Shown here piece after piece: positions 1 through 11,500 of a stretch of DNA of 30,000 nt; position 1 is the first letter of the stretch, and each line of letters opens with the position of its first letter. The notes below the pieces were generated by a model. The model ran no database searches. It saw nothing but the letters and a program-made list of their open reading frames with translations, and was not told where the DNA came from. The translations under genes were made by a program, and so were the position numbers. The DNA comes from Tubiluchus corallicola. Taxonomy: Eukaryota; Priapulida; Priapulimorpha; Priapulimorphida; Tubiluchidae. The stretch lies in the NCBI GenBank assembly GCA_030141605.1, contig JAQGDQ010001325.1, forward strand, positions 5,001 to 35,000, in the 5' to 3' direction.

Positions 1-2184
1 CTACTTTTCTTTCGCTTCGATGTTTATAAAGTTATAGAAGTAGAAATGCTATTAATGCGTTTGTAGAAATTGTGAAAAATGCTAAAGAGGAAAATATACC
101 GAAAAAACGTGGAGTTTATTTTTAAAAATGTGAAGTCCAATTACTGTCATTTTATATACTTAGAGTGCTACCCGAATCAAAATATAAAAGTAAGAGTTAT
201 TTATAAAATTAGGTAAATATAAATTTAAATGTAAATCTAGCTATGTTGCTTGTAGTTGTTGATATGTTTTTGTATATAAGCGTTTTACTGTTATCATAGT
301 CACCAGTGATATTAAAAGGGATAATTGTAATTATTTTCTAACTTATTATAATAATGCTCATACTGGTCCCTGCAAATAGAGGGAATTTATGTATATTATG
401 TATGTATTTATGTTAATATATATATTAAAGTAGAGTTATAATAATACTAATAATATAAAGTTATAAGATTCGTCCAACGGGGAGGTAAATTTTCTACACT
501 TGCCCTGATTACCCAGCAAAATCTGCATTCGATTACTTTTCAGGAATATATTTTACGAAACCAAAAACCAACAGATCATATGTAACGACTGGTCCATGAC
601 AACGGTCTGAATTGTCCCTTCATTATTGCCATGCCCGTTTCCGTTGCGCTTTGCTACTGCGTGACTATCAACGTAGCGTTTGTAGTAAGCCCATATTCTT
701 ACCTGCTCGCGAAAATTTCACACATAATGCATCAGGCTCATTAATATGCCTACGGTTCCACTAAATTAGGTGTCTAACGAACTTGAAATGAGCACAATTC
801 TTGTCATCATAATGAACGGCTAAATGAACTTGAAATGAGCACAATGCTTGTCTACTAATGAACGGCTAAAGGTGCTATCGGGACTTTCAGATTTCCATCG
901 AATTAACGCGTTATACATTGTAAGCATTAATCGCCAATCATTGAGGAAATACGTTATTAATTTAGGCGTTCTCCCAAGCATCATCAACTAAAAAGACTCA
1001 TGGTTATTAAGAAGACACGCCAGAAAAGACACGCCTTTAGTTTAATGCAAGTATAATAGTTTAATTTAATCGATTAATTGCAATATTAGTTAATACTACT
1101 GTTCGAAGATTCTTGCGTTTTTCTGTTAAATTTGCATACAGTATTATAAAAACATGCAGAACGTATTAAGTAAGAAACGTACCAGGTAAATGACATTATT
1201 GAGAACACTAACCATTCCCTCTTCCTCAAGTGTTAGGTGTGGCAAATGGCCTGCATCTGTATAGCAGTGCCATTTTGCCAGCTACACTCGCACACAAAAG
1301 ACATGAATGTGATTTTTGATGCTTGTTGTACTAACTGCATGTATAAGGCCCTAAATAAGTTATTGTCTTTCTAATATATTACCCCTCAATAGATTTTGCG
1401 TACAATGCTTTATCATGTGACAGTGCTGCTTTGGTGTCACGTAGAAGTAGGATATCACTAGTGGCCATTTGGAAAACAGTGATTTTAAGCCCAAGAAAAC
1501 CCTGCACTTACACTGAGCTTAAAAATTCGTTCGAAATTTTATACCACTTACATACTACTTTTCGTATGCATGGCTTGCATCGGCAGTAACGCTGTATAAA
1601 ACGTGTAAATTTAAACTCCCGCGATGACCGTTAGGCGCAGCCATTTTGGTGGTATGTTGCTAATTAAGTAAAATTTTAAATTACTGTATCTTGTCAATAA
1701 GATTAAAAATACGTTTTTGGCTAATGAGTGGCGCACCCTGGAGGGTGAGTCAGCGACATTTATCATTATGAGGTTGAGGCACAAACATTTTAAATTATTA
1801 TTTCTAGTTACATAAGTCTTTACAGCAGGTAAATGAAGTATATAAGTAATATAGATTTGCTATAGTAATATAAACTGAACTGAAACTCATTGCCTGCATA
1901 TGTTGATGGCGCACCCCTCGTAACTGCACAAAATATTAAGTTATTTAAAGGCCGCCTATATAAAGTTAACTTGCATAAATTCCTTGTTCACAATAGACAC
2001 ATGTAAGCAGTTAATCTCTTTGTGTCTTTACCACATTCTTGTAAATATTTTATTCGTATGTTTTTTGCCAACGTGTTTTATATCATATTGTTTTTATTGT
2101 AAACTGTATTTTACTATTGGGTGTGAATAAAATAATTAAATAAAGTGTTTCATTGTATTGGTTCTACAGGGTGGTATAATGTAT
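1..2184. other. AT-rich intergenic DNA, no gene seen
   Basis: No convincing coding exon, RNA gene or intact transposon is visible on either strand; reading frames are short and stop-rich. The only structure I can support is the short direct duplication at 779-869, listed separately. Upstream exons of the receptor gene (which must lie before 11965) were looked for here and not recognised, but a short exon could be missed by eye. Confidence 0.5.
779..869. repeat. Tandem direct duplication of about 46 bp
   Basis: Positions 779-825 and 826-869 both begin GAACTTGAAATGAGCACAAT and end ATGAACGGCTAA, with a few substitutions and a 3-base length difference between. It is a simple local tandem duplication with no coding capacity. 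Confidence 0.8.
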
Positions 2185-2480
2185 TGTTACGGAGGCACCT
2201 GTGTCGGGTCAGGTGTAGGGCCCTCTACACGCCCTGCTTCCACGTCAGCAGCGACTCACCCCTTTCTTGTAGGTCCAGACGTCTTGTTTGGGCCTACAAG
2301 TGGTGTGAGAAGCCAGCTGACCTGGAATGCCAGTATAAAAGCGTGTAGAGGTCACTACAGCCTTGATTTCTGACGCAGGTGCTCCTCGGGTGTAGCGCTG
2401 TTACTGCGTTAGTTAGTTATTTTTTGTGCGCGTGTATTTTGTTCCCTATTTTTATTAGTGCTGTTAATAAACTCCGTACA
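2185..2480 (+). mobile_element. Probable solo LTR of a Ty3/gypsy-like retrotransposon
   Basis: The segment begins TGTTACGGAG and ends CTCCGTACA, an imperfect inverted pair bounded by TG...CA as in LTRs. It contains a TATAAAA box at 2334-2340 and an AATAAA signal at 2466-2471, in the order and spacing expected of U3-R-U5, and is 296 bp long. No gag or pol reading frame, primer-binding site or second LTR is found on either side, so it would be a solo LTR. The flanks (TGTAT before, GTGTA after) are not a clean target duplication, which weakens the call. A MITE or an unrelated promoter region remain possible. Confidence 0.45.
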
Positions 2481-2599
2481 GTGTAGTTTTTGTGTATTTT
2501 ATTTTATGAGAGTTAAATGACATGCTATAACAGGAATATGGTACTAGTTTACAGACATTAATTTAGTTATTTAACATAACATTTGTAATTAAGTATCGG

Positions 2600-3450
2600 T
2601 TACACAACGATTATAAAATGGATCTTCATGATGCGCAATATCAACACCGCCATGCCATCTTGGAGTTCGACCCCCTGGGTCGAATTCAGTCCAGTATTAA
2701 ATAAATCTGGTGTTATGGATTTATGGGTTTAAACTCACTGGATTTGCAAAGAAATTAGGGAACAGTTTGTTATGGGTTTTGTACATAAAGATACGAACAT
2801 TGTAAGACACGAGATCGTAAACCATTAATATCCGACAGTCTTTAAACAGGTGAGTAATAACAGGATGGCCGTATGGTAAACAGCAATTGATTCTTATGAA
2901 TTTTCTTTGTAGAGTACTGAGTTGGTTTCAGTTGGTTAAGTACGTTTTACCCCAGGGAATATTACATTAGCTAAGATAAGGCAAAACCAGCGTGGTGTAC
3001 AAAGCGTTAATAAGAAAGATTTTGTGCGACTACGTCATATATATGAGATTATTCGAATATTTTTTGCAATCTTATTACTGACCATAGTTATATGAGGTTT
3101 CCAGTTTAGATTTTCGTGTAGTACTACGCCCAGGAATTTAGTTTGCCGTATTTGTTCTATTGGATGGTCATCTATTTTTAAGTTAAGTGTTGGCACAGTT
3201 TTGTTCTTAGAGTGAAACATAAAGCACTTTGTTTGATCAGGGTTTAATGATAACTTATTAGCTTTAAACCAGACCGAGTAAGAAGACAGTTGGCAGTTCA
3301 TTTCTGTCTTAGTTAGAAAACTGAAAGCCATAAAGATAGAGGTATCGTCAAATTGAATCATTCTCTGACGAGTTAGTGTCATTTATGTAAAGCAAAAATA
3401 AAAGTGGGCATAGAATTGAGCCCTGAGGAACCCCCGTTTGCAAGATTTTT
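2600..3450 (-). mobile_element. Non-LTR retrotransposon (LINE) fragment, reverse transcriptase and C-terminal region
   Basis: Reading the minus strand from 3450 downwards gives LINE reverse transcriptase motifs in order: GVPQGSILCPLLF near 3435-3395, the catalytic FDDT around 3356-3345, then FKANKLSLNPDQTK and KFLGVVLHENLNWKPHI. The longest open stretch is 3382-3035. After a frameshift the C-terminal part continues: CNIPWGKTYLTN, LQRKFIRI, then FMYKTHNKLFPNFF near 2760. Several frame changes and stops interrupt it, so it is dead. The 5' part (endonuclease, early RT fingers) is absent. The C-terminal motif matches the LINE fragment at 17.1 kb (FMYKCNNRLFPKFF), suggesting one clade (CR1/Jockey-like, not resolved). 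Confidence 0.85.
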
Positions 3451-3719
3451 GTGTTTCAAACAGCATAATTACGTTTAACAACTTTGGATGCCAGATCCAC
3501 CCTGTTCTAAAAATAAAAAGAATCGAGGTGCTCGTTGCTGAATAATGCAATCCTTAGTTATATTTTGTTAGAAATGAAACTTAGTGAACAAATCCGATGT
3601 AGCAGGATATGCACTAAGAAGGGACTTTGCCTTTAGACAACAAAATTTGCGTTTTCGTGTCGTTGATAAAATCCAGCGTCAATGTCTAAAGCAGGTGTCA
3701 CTTTAGCGTATAAGAAAGT

Positions 3720-4117
3720 TCAGAAACGCAAGGCTTTTAAAAGCTTACATAAAAATGACTGGTCAGACGACAAAATTGTGGCAAAGAAATGACGCTTAGT
3801 ATCCATAACGTTGCTTTGGCAGCAAAATTTTGCATAATTATTTGAGCAGTAATCAAAATTTCTTTTTATTTCCAAGGCGGCGTTTTCAACCAAGTTGTGT
3901 AACTGTTCAATCCTCAAATCACTACTGACCGATTGAACGAATTATTACATAATTAGCCTCTAAAATTTATTTAGCTTTTAATTTACTAACCCTGTAAATA
4001 TATTATTACTCATGTGATTTTTATTTCATTGTATTTTATTTCATTTTAGTACTGTTTTTGTATTTTATATGGTCTTAGTTAAAAAAATAAAAAATTGAAT
4101 TGAATTGAATTGAGTTT
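3720..4117. other. Unassigned stretch ending in a (GAATT)n-type tail
   Basis: A 65-codon minus-strand frame (3720-3917) shows no recognisable motif and is probably chance. Downstream, 4080-4117 reads AAAAAATAAAAAATTGAATTGAATTGAATTGAG. A run of GAATT units after an A-rich stretch is often the 3' microsatellite tail of a LINE on the + strand, or (as CAATT on the other strand) the tail of a SINE. I cannot see the matching body with confidence. Confidence 0.3.
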
Positions 4118-4234
4118 AACCGAAGTCCAGTGGGTGAGTCCGTTAATCCGCTGGTGCACATGGATTACGCCCAGTCCACGCCTGCACATCCGAGTATTTG
4201 GCAGAGTAAATGTCAAAGACTTGAACCACTAAAC

Positions 4235-5390
4235 CAGTGTTTCCCAAATTGGGCGGTTTCGCCCCCCACGACAAGGTGGCAGTAGGAGCAGTTAATAAAT
4301 AAGTTTTTTATAAATAATTGTTTTTTATAAAATCTGAATGACAAACATAAGTCACAAACACTAAGGTACCACACGTATGCAGTTTATAGAGAGTAAAACT
4401 GACATAAGAATTGTAAACGAATGCATAGCTTTGTTACGTAGTCAAAGTCGGAGTTATAAAACTCTTCCATGTTGCTGAAACTGCTACAAAATACTAAATT
4501 ATGTTTATTTGTGAAATATGTCTTTGTGTGTAATCTTGTTGTTTAAAGTTTGAGATATACCAAAAAGGTGCGTGGACAGAAGAAAATCATTTTAATTACT
4601 CTAAATTTAAATTTATGTTGTATTGTCATCATACTTTTTTGAATTTTGGATAGTGCTGCCACCTTCAGGTGTTCTTGTTAAAATTGTTAAATCTTCCTCT
4701 TTACTGTTTAAATTTTCATTGGCTTCTACAGTCTTTCTGAATGCATAATCTCTAAACCTGTTTTCACACCTAAATGATTTCACCTGTAGTTTTGGTCACT
4801 TGGTTTTCTGCTTTTCAACATGACACTACTTCACAGTTTATGTAGACATTTTAGAATAAAATTTTAAAACTAAATTTCAAGTTTATTGGTTTCTTCAAAC
4901 CAGTGCATGTTCGCATGTGTGTACAAGGGGGAGGGGGCGCTGGGGTTTAGCCCTTTCAGTCCCAAATTATTATTTTTAATAAGAATTTTTTTTGGCTTGG
5001 TACTTTTGTTCAATATGTCCATCTTGTTTACACATAATAATTATTTTTTTCTACCTGTGCCCGTGTGCTAAATATAGCCTGTATCCCACGGGATACATTG
5101 GGTTGTGCCTGCTATGCTGATCTGTACAAAGTCATCTCTAAAGTACTGTACCTTGTGCAGTTTTTTATGCTATGTAGATTTTCTAGTTTGCCATTTTATC
5201 ACCATTTTTAATCTATTGTTATTGGCTTAAATCAAAATAACTATTAACATATCAAGTAACTGTCAGCTTTAAAATTTTATTAATTTTAAAGGCAGAAAAT
5301 ATTCTCGTATCCCACGGGATGCAATGGGTATGAAAGGGTTAATTTGCAAACCAAAGGGGGCGCTAGCTTGGAAAAGCTTGGGAACCACTG
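4235..5390. mobile_element. hAT-superfamily non-autonomous element with a nested MITE
   Basis: The left end is CAGTGTTTCCCAAA; the right end, reverse-complemented, is CAGTGGTTCCCAAGCTTT. These match the CAGTG-GTTCCCAA termini known from hAT (Charlie/Buster-like) elements. The 8 bases before (CACTAAAC, 4227-4234) and after (5391-5398) are identical, which is the hAT target-site duplication length. Inside, 4951-5338 is a separate piggyBac-like MITE; without it the host element is about 765 bp and rejoins across GGGGGCGCT-type sequence on both sides. No transposase frame is present. Confidence 0.88.
4951..5338 (+). mobile_element. piggyBac-like MITE, copy 1 (nested)
   Basis: The ends are CCCTTTCAGTCCC and, inverted, CCCTTTCATACCC. 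They are flanked by TTAG on the left and TTAA on the right, consistent with a decayed TTAA target duplication typical of piggyBac, whose termini commonly begin CCCTTT. A second copy lies at 23248-23705 in the opposite orientation. Near each end is a near-palindrome of the form GTATCCCACGGGATAC. It carries no transposase gene. Confidence 0.8.
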
Positions 5391-5398
5391 CACTAAAC

Positions 5399-5700
5399 CG
5401 AACACGCGCGCTATAGAGTTGGCAAGGTAAGAAACTGACTGCTATAAACTTTTAAAATGAACAGGAAATATTACCTAGCAACGTGTAACTGCTACAAACT
5501 AGGTAGGTTACAACTAAGTCTCAAACAATTCATGCTAAATTGATTATTAGCAACCCCAGAAACTGATGCATTTTCACATTGCACTTCATACATAAAAATC
5601 TTATTCTCCTTTTGTAAAGTTGCGCAAAAACTTTACTTAACAGCTATTATGAACGAGATATTTAAAACAAAGAAATATAATTAAAACAAAGAAGGATTCT
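5399..5700. other. Intergenic stretch, nothing recognised
   Basis: AT-rich sequence between the hAT element and the USP-like pseudogene. No motif of the upstream protease domain (catalytic Cys box) could be recognised here, so the pseudogene appears truncated at its 5' side. Confidence 0.4.
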
Positions 5701-5709
5701 GAAACAGAA

Positions 5710-6662
5710 ACAAAATTGCAACAAAGATAATTACAACAGTAATAGATCAGATATTTGGAGGCTATCACTTGTCACAAATGCAGTATCAGAAATGTAAATC
5801 TAAGTCAAACACGTTTGACCACTTCTTGGATATCAGCTTAGACATTAAAGGAATGGTCTCTGTTCAGAAAAATGGAGAGGTTTGTCCAGCCGGAGTTGTT
5901 GCAGAAAGAGAATGCTTATAACTGTAAAGTTTGTAATTGTAAAGTGACTGCATTTAAACCCTTCTCCGTTGCAAAAGAGCAGAATGTCTTGACATTGCAA
6001 TTGAAACGTTTTGAAATGGCTGCCATTGGTGGGTGTGGTCGGAAAATTCACGATTCTGTAGCCTACCCTGATAACAGGGGCGGAACTAGGGGGGAGCGGG
6101 GGGGGGGGAGGCTGTCAAAATTTGCGCCCCCCCTGTAAAATCGGACAAATAATTTTTTTGCAGTGAAAATTGCAGTTCGCATGTAATCATTTTAAATATG
6201 AATTAGAATTAGGTAAAAAAATGTTTGGTAGCTTCAGTGTATTATTTTCTTAAAACTTGTGTGTGATAAATTTCTGTAAATAACAATTTAGTTAGAGGCA
6301 CATTAATAACGTTTGGTTAACTGAGAGTTACTTTTCTCATTATTGCTCTGTCCTACACACATGGTAATTATAGGCCTGCATGCAGTATAAAAGGGGTTAA
6401 AAATTGGCTTAACCATTATTTAACCACATCGGATACCTCGCCCCCCCCCAGAAAATTTTTGCGCCCCCCCCCCGCTTGCGACATCTAGTTTCCGCCCTGC
6501 CTGATAAGCTGAATATTAAACCATATATGACTTGTCGAGATGCAGCCCCAGTCATGTACACTTTGCATGGAATAGTATGTCATAGTGGTATGAAGTGAAT
6601 GACACTATAAGGTGTACAATGCAATGATTTGATCAGTTTATGTGCTAACACTTTATATGTGA
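5710..6662 (+). pseudogene. USP36/USP42-like ubiquitin carboxyl-terminal hydrolase pseudogene, split by a hAT MITE
   Basis: Translated pieces follow the C-terminal half of the USP catalytic domain: TTVIDQIFGGY (about 5734-5766), NTFDHFLDISLDIK, then after a one-base frameshift near 5866-5871 ERFVQPELLQKENAYNCKVC, ending NVLTLQLKRFE and VAYPDN at 6075. After the inserted element the same domain resumes at 6508: KLNIKPYMTCRDAAPVMYTL then GIVCHSGMK and a stop. The active-site His box that should follow is missing or unreadable; remnants like QCNDLIS and VYVLTLY close the domain near 6660. In intact USPs this domain removes ubiquitin. One zinc-binding CxxC is intact (CKVC) and the earlier one is lost (YQKC). 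No introns interrupt it, suggesting a retrocopy; the frameshift, stops and insertion show it is dead. Confidence 0.87.
6075..6499. mobile_element. hAT-type MITE inserted in the USP-like pseudogene
   Basis: It begins CAGGGGCGGAACTAG and ends CTAGTTTCCGCCCTG (inverted: CAGGGCGGAAACTAG). The 8 bases CCTGATAA occur directly before (6067-6074) and directly after (6500-6507), a perfect hAT-length target duplication. Near both ends lie G- or C-runs followed by GCGCCCCCCC on the + strand. The 425-bp element has no coding capacity, so it would have been mobilised by a transposase encoded elsewhere. Confidence 0.9.
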
Positions 6663-6735
6663 CGTCAGAGTGATATCACGTCAGAGTATATACTTGTTAC
6701 GTTGTTTGCGAATTGTATTGGTAAAGACGGGAATG

Positions 6736-8462
6736 CAGAAGCGGATCCGGAGAGGGGTGCGCACCCCCCCCCCTCCGTTTTGTCAAATGGAAATTAAATA
6801 CAACGGCGTTCCGTTCGCCGTGTAAATACGGGAAATTTAACTTAAAGTAAAACTGGACGCAATCTTAAACTGCAGGTCAAAACAATCTACTCTTTCATAT
6901 ATTAAAAGGAAACAAACTATTTTTTCAAAAATGACTTACGTGAAAGAATTATTACCACACAAACACAATTTCACGTTCACGCCACTAGTTCTTCTCTGTT
7001 ACATGCATTTCGCCATTCGCTACTTAGATGGGCACAAGCGCCTGCATTTCGGAAGCGCATTGCACAAAAAACAGGTGCTGTACCTCTCAGTTTAGATGTG
7101 CTAGTTTGTGACAGCTCAACCGTGATCACAATTTAAATCTTAAAACTTGCCTAATTTTAGTACAACACACTGAATATCTTACAGTAGCACTGTACTTCAA
7201 ATTTTGCTTTCGCAAACACGTGCAACATGCTCGTTGAATATTTTTGCTCTCGAAAATTATGTTACTTTGTGATGTCATCAATAGTTGGGGTCCCCCGCCG
7301 TTAATTAAGTCTTTAATCTATTATTTAATTATCAGAAACGCGTTTGCAGTATTAATTCCGTTAAAATGTATACTTTTTATCTGACTTGAAAATGGGGTAG
7401 TAAAATCATCCTGGATTCCTTTAATACTGTAACCCTGGATCATAGCTTTGCGAAATCAGAAAGCCTGCATAGCTGATCGGCCATTGGCAACGTTGCTCTG
7501 TACGTAACTGCAGTGTACAAGTGCAGCATGTACGTTGCTCTGTACGTAACTGCAGTGTACAAGTACAGCGTGTACGTTTCTCTGTACGTAACTGCAGTGT
7601 ACAAGTACAGCGTGAACGTTGCTCTGTACGTACCTGCAGTGTACAAGTACAGCGTGTACGTTGCTCTGTACGTAACTGCAGTGTACACGTACAGCGTGAA
7701 CGTTGCTCTGTACGTAACTGCAGTGTACAAGTACAGCGTGAACGTTGCTCTGTACGTAACTGCAGGGTACAAGTACAGCATGTACGTTGCTCTGTACGTA
7801 ACTGCAGGGTACAAGTACAGCGTGAACGTTGCTCTGTACGTAACTGCAGTGTACAAGTACAGCGTGAACGTTGCTCTGTACGTAACTGCAGTGTACAAGT
7901 ACAGCGTGAACGTTGCTCTGTACGTAACTGCAGTGTACACGTACAGCGTGAACGTTGCTCTGTACGCAACTGCAGTGTACAAGTACAGCGTGAACGTTTC
8001 TCTGCAGTGTACAAGTACAGCGTGTACAAAAATGTCGAAGCGCGTGTTGTGGCGGAGCTAGAGTGCTGTAAAGAAATGGCTTCCGTGCACGGCTTCATAA
8101 CTGTCGTCTGGGCACTTATTTCTTGCTCTAATTGGTATCCCTCATCTACCGACTTGTGTTAATTGTATTAATACAACCTGCGACAGACTGTTAGTATATA
8201 ATGTTCACATCATTTACGGCTGAGTTTTTAATTTGCTACATTGCTAAGTAAAGCTTTTATTTTGTCCAAAATAAAACAGATTCATTTTGTTACGTAGTTC
8301 ACATTGTCTATAAATACTGTATATTAGAAAATACAGGTTGGATGGACGTTTTCTAGAAAAAAAATCACGTTTTTAAGTAGCGTAAAAGTCACCAATATGC
8401 TTCCCCTAGCTAAGCTAACCTCGACTTACCCCTCCCTTTCAAAAATCCTGCATCCGCCCCTG
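6736..8462. mobile_element. Candidate hAT-like non-autonomous element (ends only)
   Basis: The left end reads CAGAAGCGGATCCGGAG and the right end, reverse-complemented, CAGGGGCGGATGCAGG. Both resemble the CAGGGGCGGATC termini common in invertebrate hAT elements, and C-rich subterminal sequence is present. The flanking 8-mers (CGGGAATG and GAACGGAA) do not match, so these could be ends of two different elements. Between them are no transposase motifs; the main content is the 42-bp minisatellite at 7489-8027. Confidence 0.45.
7489..8027. repeat. 42-bp minisatellite, about 13 units
   Basis: Unit starts fall every 42 bases from 7489 (7489, 7531, 7573 and so on to 7993). The consensus opens AACGTTGCTCTGTACGTAAC and continues through TGCAGTGTACAAGTACAGCG. 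The last unit lacks about 9-12 bases. Because 42 is a multiple of three, long open frames arise on both strands (14-residue repeats), but their composition and lack of flanking gene signals point to repeat artefacts. The unit has internal dyads: CTGTAC pairs with GTACAG, and CTGCAG is a palindrome. Confidence 0.93.
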
Positions 8463-8531
8463 GAACGGAAGTGCTTAACTTTATTACAAGAGCTTAAATG
8501 GTATCACAATTTCTCAATAAATTTGTTGCCA
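8028..8531. other. Spacer between the two minisatellites
   Basis: Holds the right end of the candidate hAT-like element (to 8462) and about 70 bases of unique sequence. No gene is visible. Confidence 0.5.
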
Positions 8532-11500
8532 TTATCGTTGATTTGTTTTTATCTAATAATCATCTTGTAGAGTTCTATCGGTTCTATTGCATTTATGAAA
8601 CAGGCCTACGTTGTTGATTTGTTTTTATCTAATAATCATCTTATAGAGTTCTATCAATTCTATTGCATTTATGAAACAGGCCTACGTTGTTGATTTGTTT
8701 TTATCTAGTAATCATCTTATAGAGTTCTACCGGTTCTATTGCATTTATGAAACAGGCCTACGTTGTTGATTTGTTTTTATCTAGTAATCATCTTATAGAG
8801 TTCTACCGGTTCTATTGCATTTATGAAACAGGCCTACGTTGTTGATTTGTTTTTATCTAGTAATCATCTTATAGAGTTCTACCGGTTCTATTGCATTTAT
8901 GAAACAGGCCAACGTTGTTGATTTGTTTTTATCTAGTAATCATCTTGTAGAGTTCTGCCGGTTCTATTGCATTTATGAAACAGGCCAACGTTGTTGATTT
9001 GTTTTTATCTAATAATCATCTTATAGAGTTCTACCGGTTCTATTGCATTTATGAAACAGGCCAACGTTGTTGATTTGTTTTTATCTAGTAATCATCTTAT
9101 AGAGTTCTACCGGTTCTATTGCATTTATGAAACAGGCCAACGTTGTTGATTTGTTTTTATCTAATAATCATCTTATAGAGTTCTATCAATTCTATTGCGT
9201 TTATGAAACAGGCCAACGTCGTTGATTTGTTTTTATCTAATAATCATCCTATAGAGTTCTATCAATTCTATTGCATTTATGAAACAGGCCAACGTTGTTG
9301 ATTTGTTTTTATCTAATAATCATCTTATAGAGTTCTATCAATTCTATTGCATTTATGAAACAGGCCACCGTTGTTGATTTGTTTTTATCTAATAATCATC
9401 TTATAGAGTTCTATCAATTCTATTGCATTTATGAAACAGGCCAACGTTGTTGATTTGTTTTTATCTAATAATCATCTTATAGAGTTCTATCAATTCTATT
9501 GCATTTATGAAACAGGCCTACGTTGTTGATTTGTTTTTATCTAATAATCATCTTATAGAGTTCTATCGATTCTATTGCATTTATGAAACAGGCCAACGTT
9601 GTTGATTTGTTTTTATCTAATAATCATCTTATAGAGTTCTATCAATTCTATTGCATTTATGAAACAGGCCACCGTTGTTGATTTGTTTTTATCTAATAAT
9701 CATCTTGTAGAGTTCTGTCGGTTCTATTGCATTTATGAAACAGGCCAACGTCGTTGATTTGTTTTTATCTAATAATCATCTTATAGAGTTCTATCGGTTC
9801 TATTGCATTTATGAAACAGGCCTACGTTGTTGATTTGTTTTTATCTAATAATCATCTTATAGAGTTCTATCAATTCTATTGCATTTATGAAACAGGCCAA
9901 CGTTGTTGATTTGTTTTTATCTAATAATCATCTTATAGAGTTCTATCAATTCTATTGCATTTATGAAACAGGCCAACGTCGTTGATTTGTTTTTATCTAA
10001 TAATCATCTTATAGAGTTCTATCAATTCTATTGCATTTATGAAACAGGCCAACGTCGTTGATTTGTTTTTATCTAATAATCATCTTATAGAGTTCTATCA
10101 ATTCTATTGCATTTATGAAACAGGCCTACGTTGTTGATTTGTTTTTATCTAATAATCATCTTATAGAGTTCTATCAATTCTATTGCATTTATGAAACAGG
10201 CCAACGTCGTTGATTTGTTTTTATCTAATAATCATCTTATAGAGTTCTATCAATTCTATTGCATTTATGAAACAGGCCTACGTTGTTGATTTGTTTTTAT
10301 CTAATAATCATCTTATAGAGTTCTGCCGGTTCTATTGCATTTATGAAACAGGCCAACGTTGTTGATTTGTTTTTATCTAATAATCATCTTGTAGAGTTCT
10401 ATCAGTTCTATTGCATTTATGAAACAGGCCTACGTCGTTGATTTGTTTTTATCCAATAATCATCTTATAGAGTTCTATCAATTCTATTGCATTTATGAAA
10501 CAGGCCTACGTTGTTGATTTGTTTTTATCTAATAATCATCTTATAGAGTTCTGCCGGTTCTATTGCATTTATGAAACAGGCCAACGTTGTTGATTTGTTT
10601 TTATCTAATAATCATCTTGTAGAGTTCTATCAGTTCTATTGCATTTATGAAACAGGCCTACGTTGTTGATTTGTTTTTATCTAATAATCATCTTATAGAG
10701 TTCTATCAATTCTATTGCATTTATGAAACAGGCCAACGTCGTTGATTTGTTTTTATCCAATAATCATCTTATAGAGTTCTATCAATTCTATTGCATTTAT
10801 GAAACAGGCCTACGTTGTTGATTTGTTTTTATCTAGTAATCATCTTATAGAGTTCTACCGGTTCTATTGCATTTATGAAACAGGCCAACGTCGTTGATTT
10901 GTTTTTATCCAATAATCATCTTATAGAGTTCTATCAATTCTATTGCATTTATGAAACAGGCCTACGTTGTTGATTTGTTTTTATCTAGTAATCATCTTAT
11001 AGAGTTCTACCGGTTCTATTGCATTTATGAAACAGGCCAACGTTGTTGATTTGTTTTTATCTAATAATCATCTTGTAGAGTTCTATCGGTTCTATTGCAT
11101 TTATGAAACAGGCCAACGTTGTTGATTTGTTTTTATCTAATAATCATCTTGTAGAGTTCTATCGGTTCTATTGCATTTATGAAACAGGCCAACGTTGTTG
11201 ATTTGTTTTTATCTAATAATCATCTTATAGAGTTCTATCAATTCTATTGCATTTATGAAACAGGCCAACGTTGTTGATTTGTTTTTATCTAATAATCATC
11301 TTATAGAGTTCTATCAATTCTATTGCATTTATGAAACAGGCCAACGTTGTTGATTTGTTTTTATCTAATAATCATCTTATAGAGTTCTATCAATTCTATT
11401 GCATTTATGAAACAGGCCAACGTTGTTGATTTGTTTTTATCTAATAATCATCTTATAGAGTTCTATCAATTCTATTGCATTTATGAAACAGGCCAACGTT

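Noticed and set aside
2145-2373. Two overlapping small + strand ORFs
   Set aside because: They lie across the LTR-like segment and show no protein motif; no gene evidence.
4126-4234. tRNA-derived SINE on the minus strand, continuing at 5399-5425
   Set aside because: An A-box-like GGTTTAGTGG is present, but the B box is not recognisable, so I did not list it as a feature.
7421-8162. Long open frames on both strands over the 42-bp repeat
   Set aside because: A 42-bp unit preserves frame, so any stop-free frame stays open; several frames are open at once and there is no gene context.
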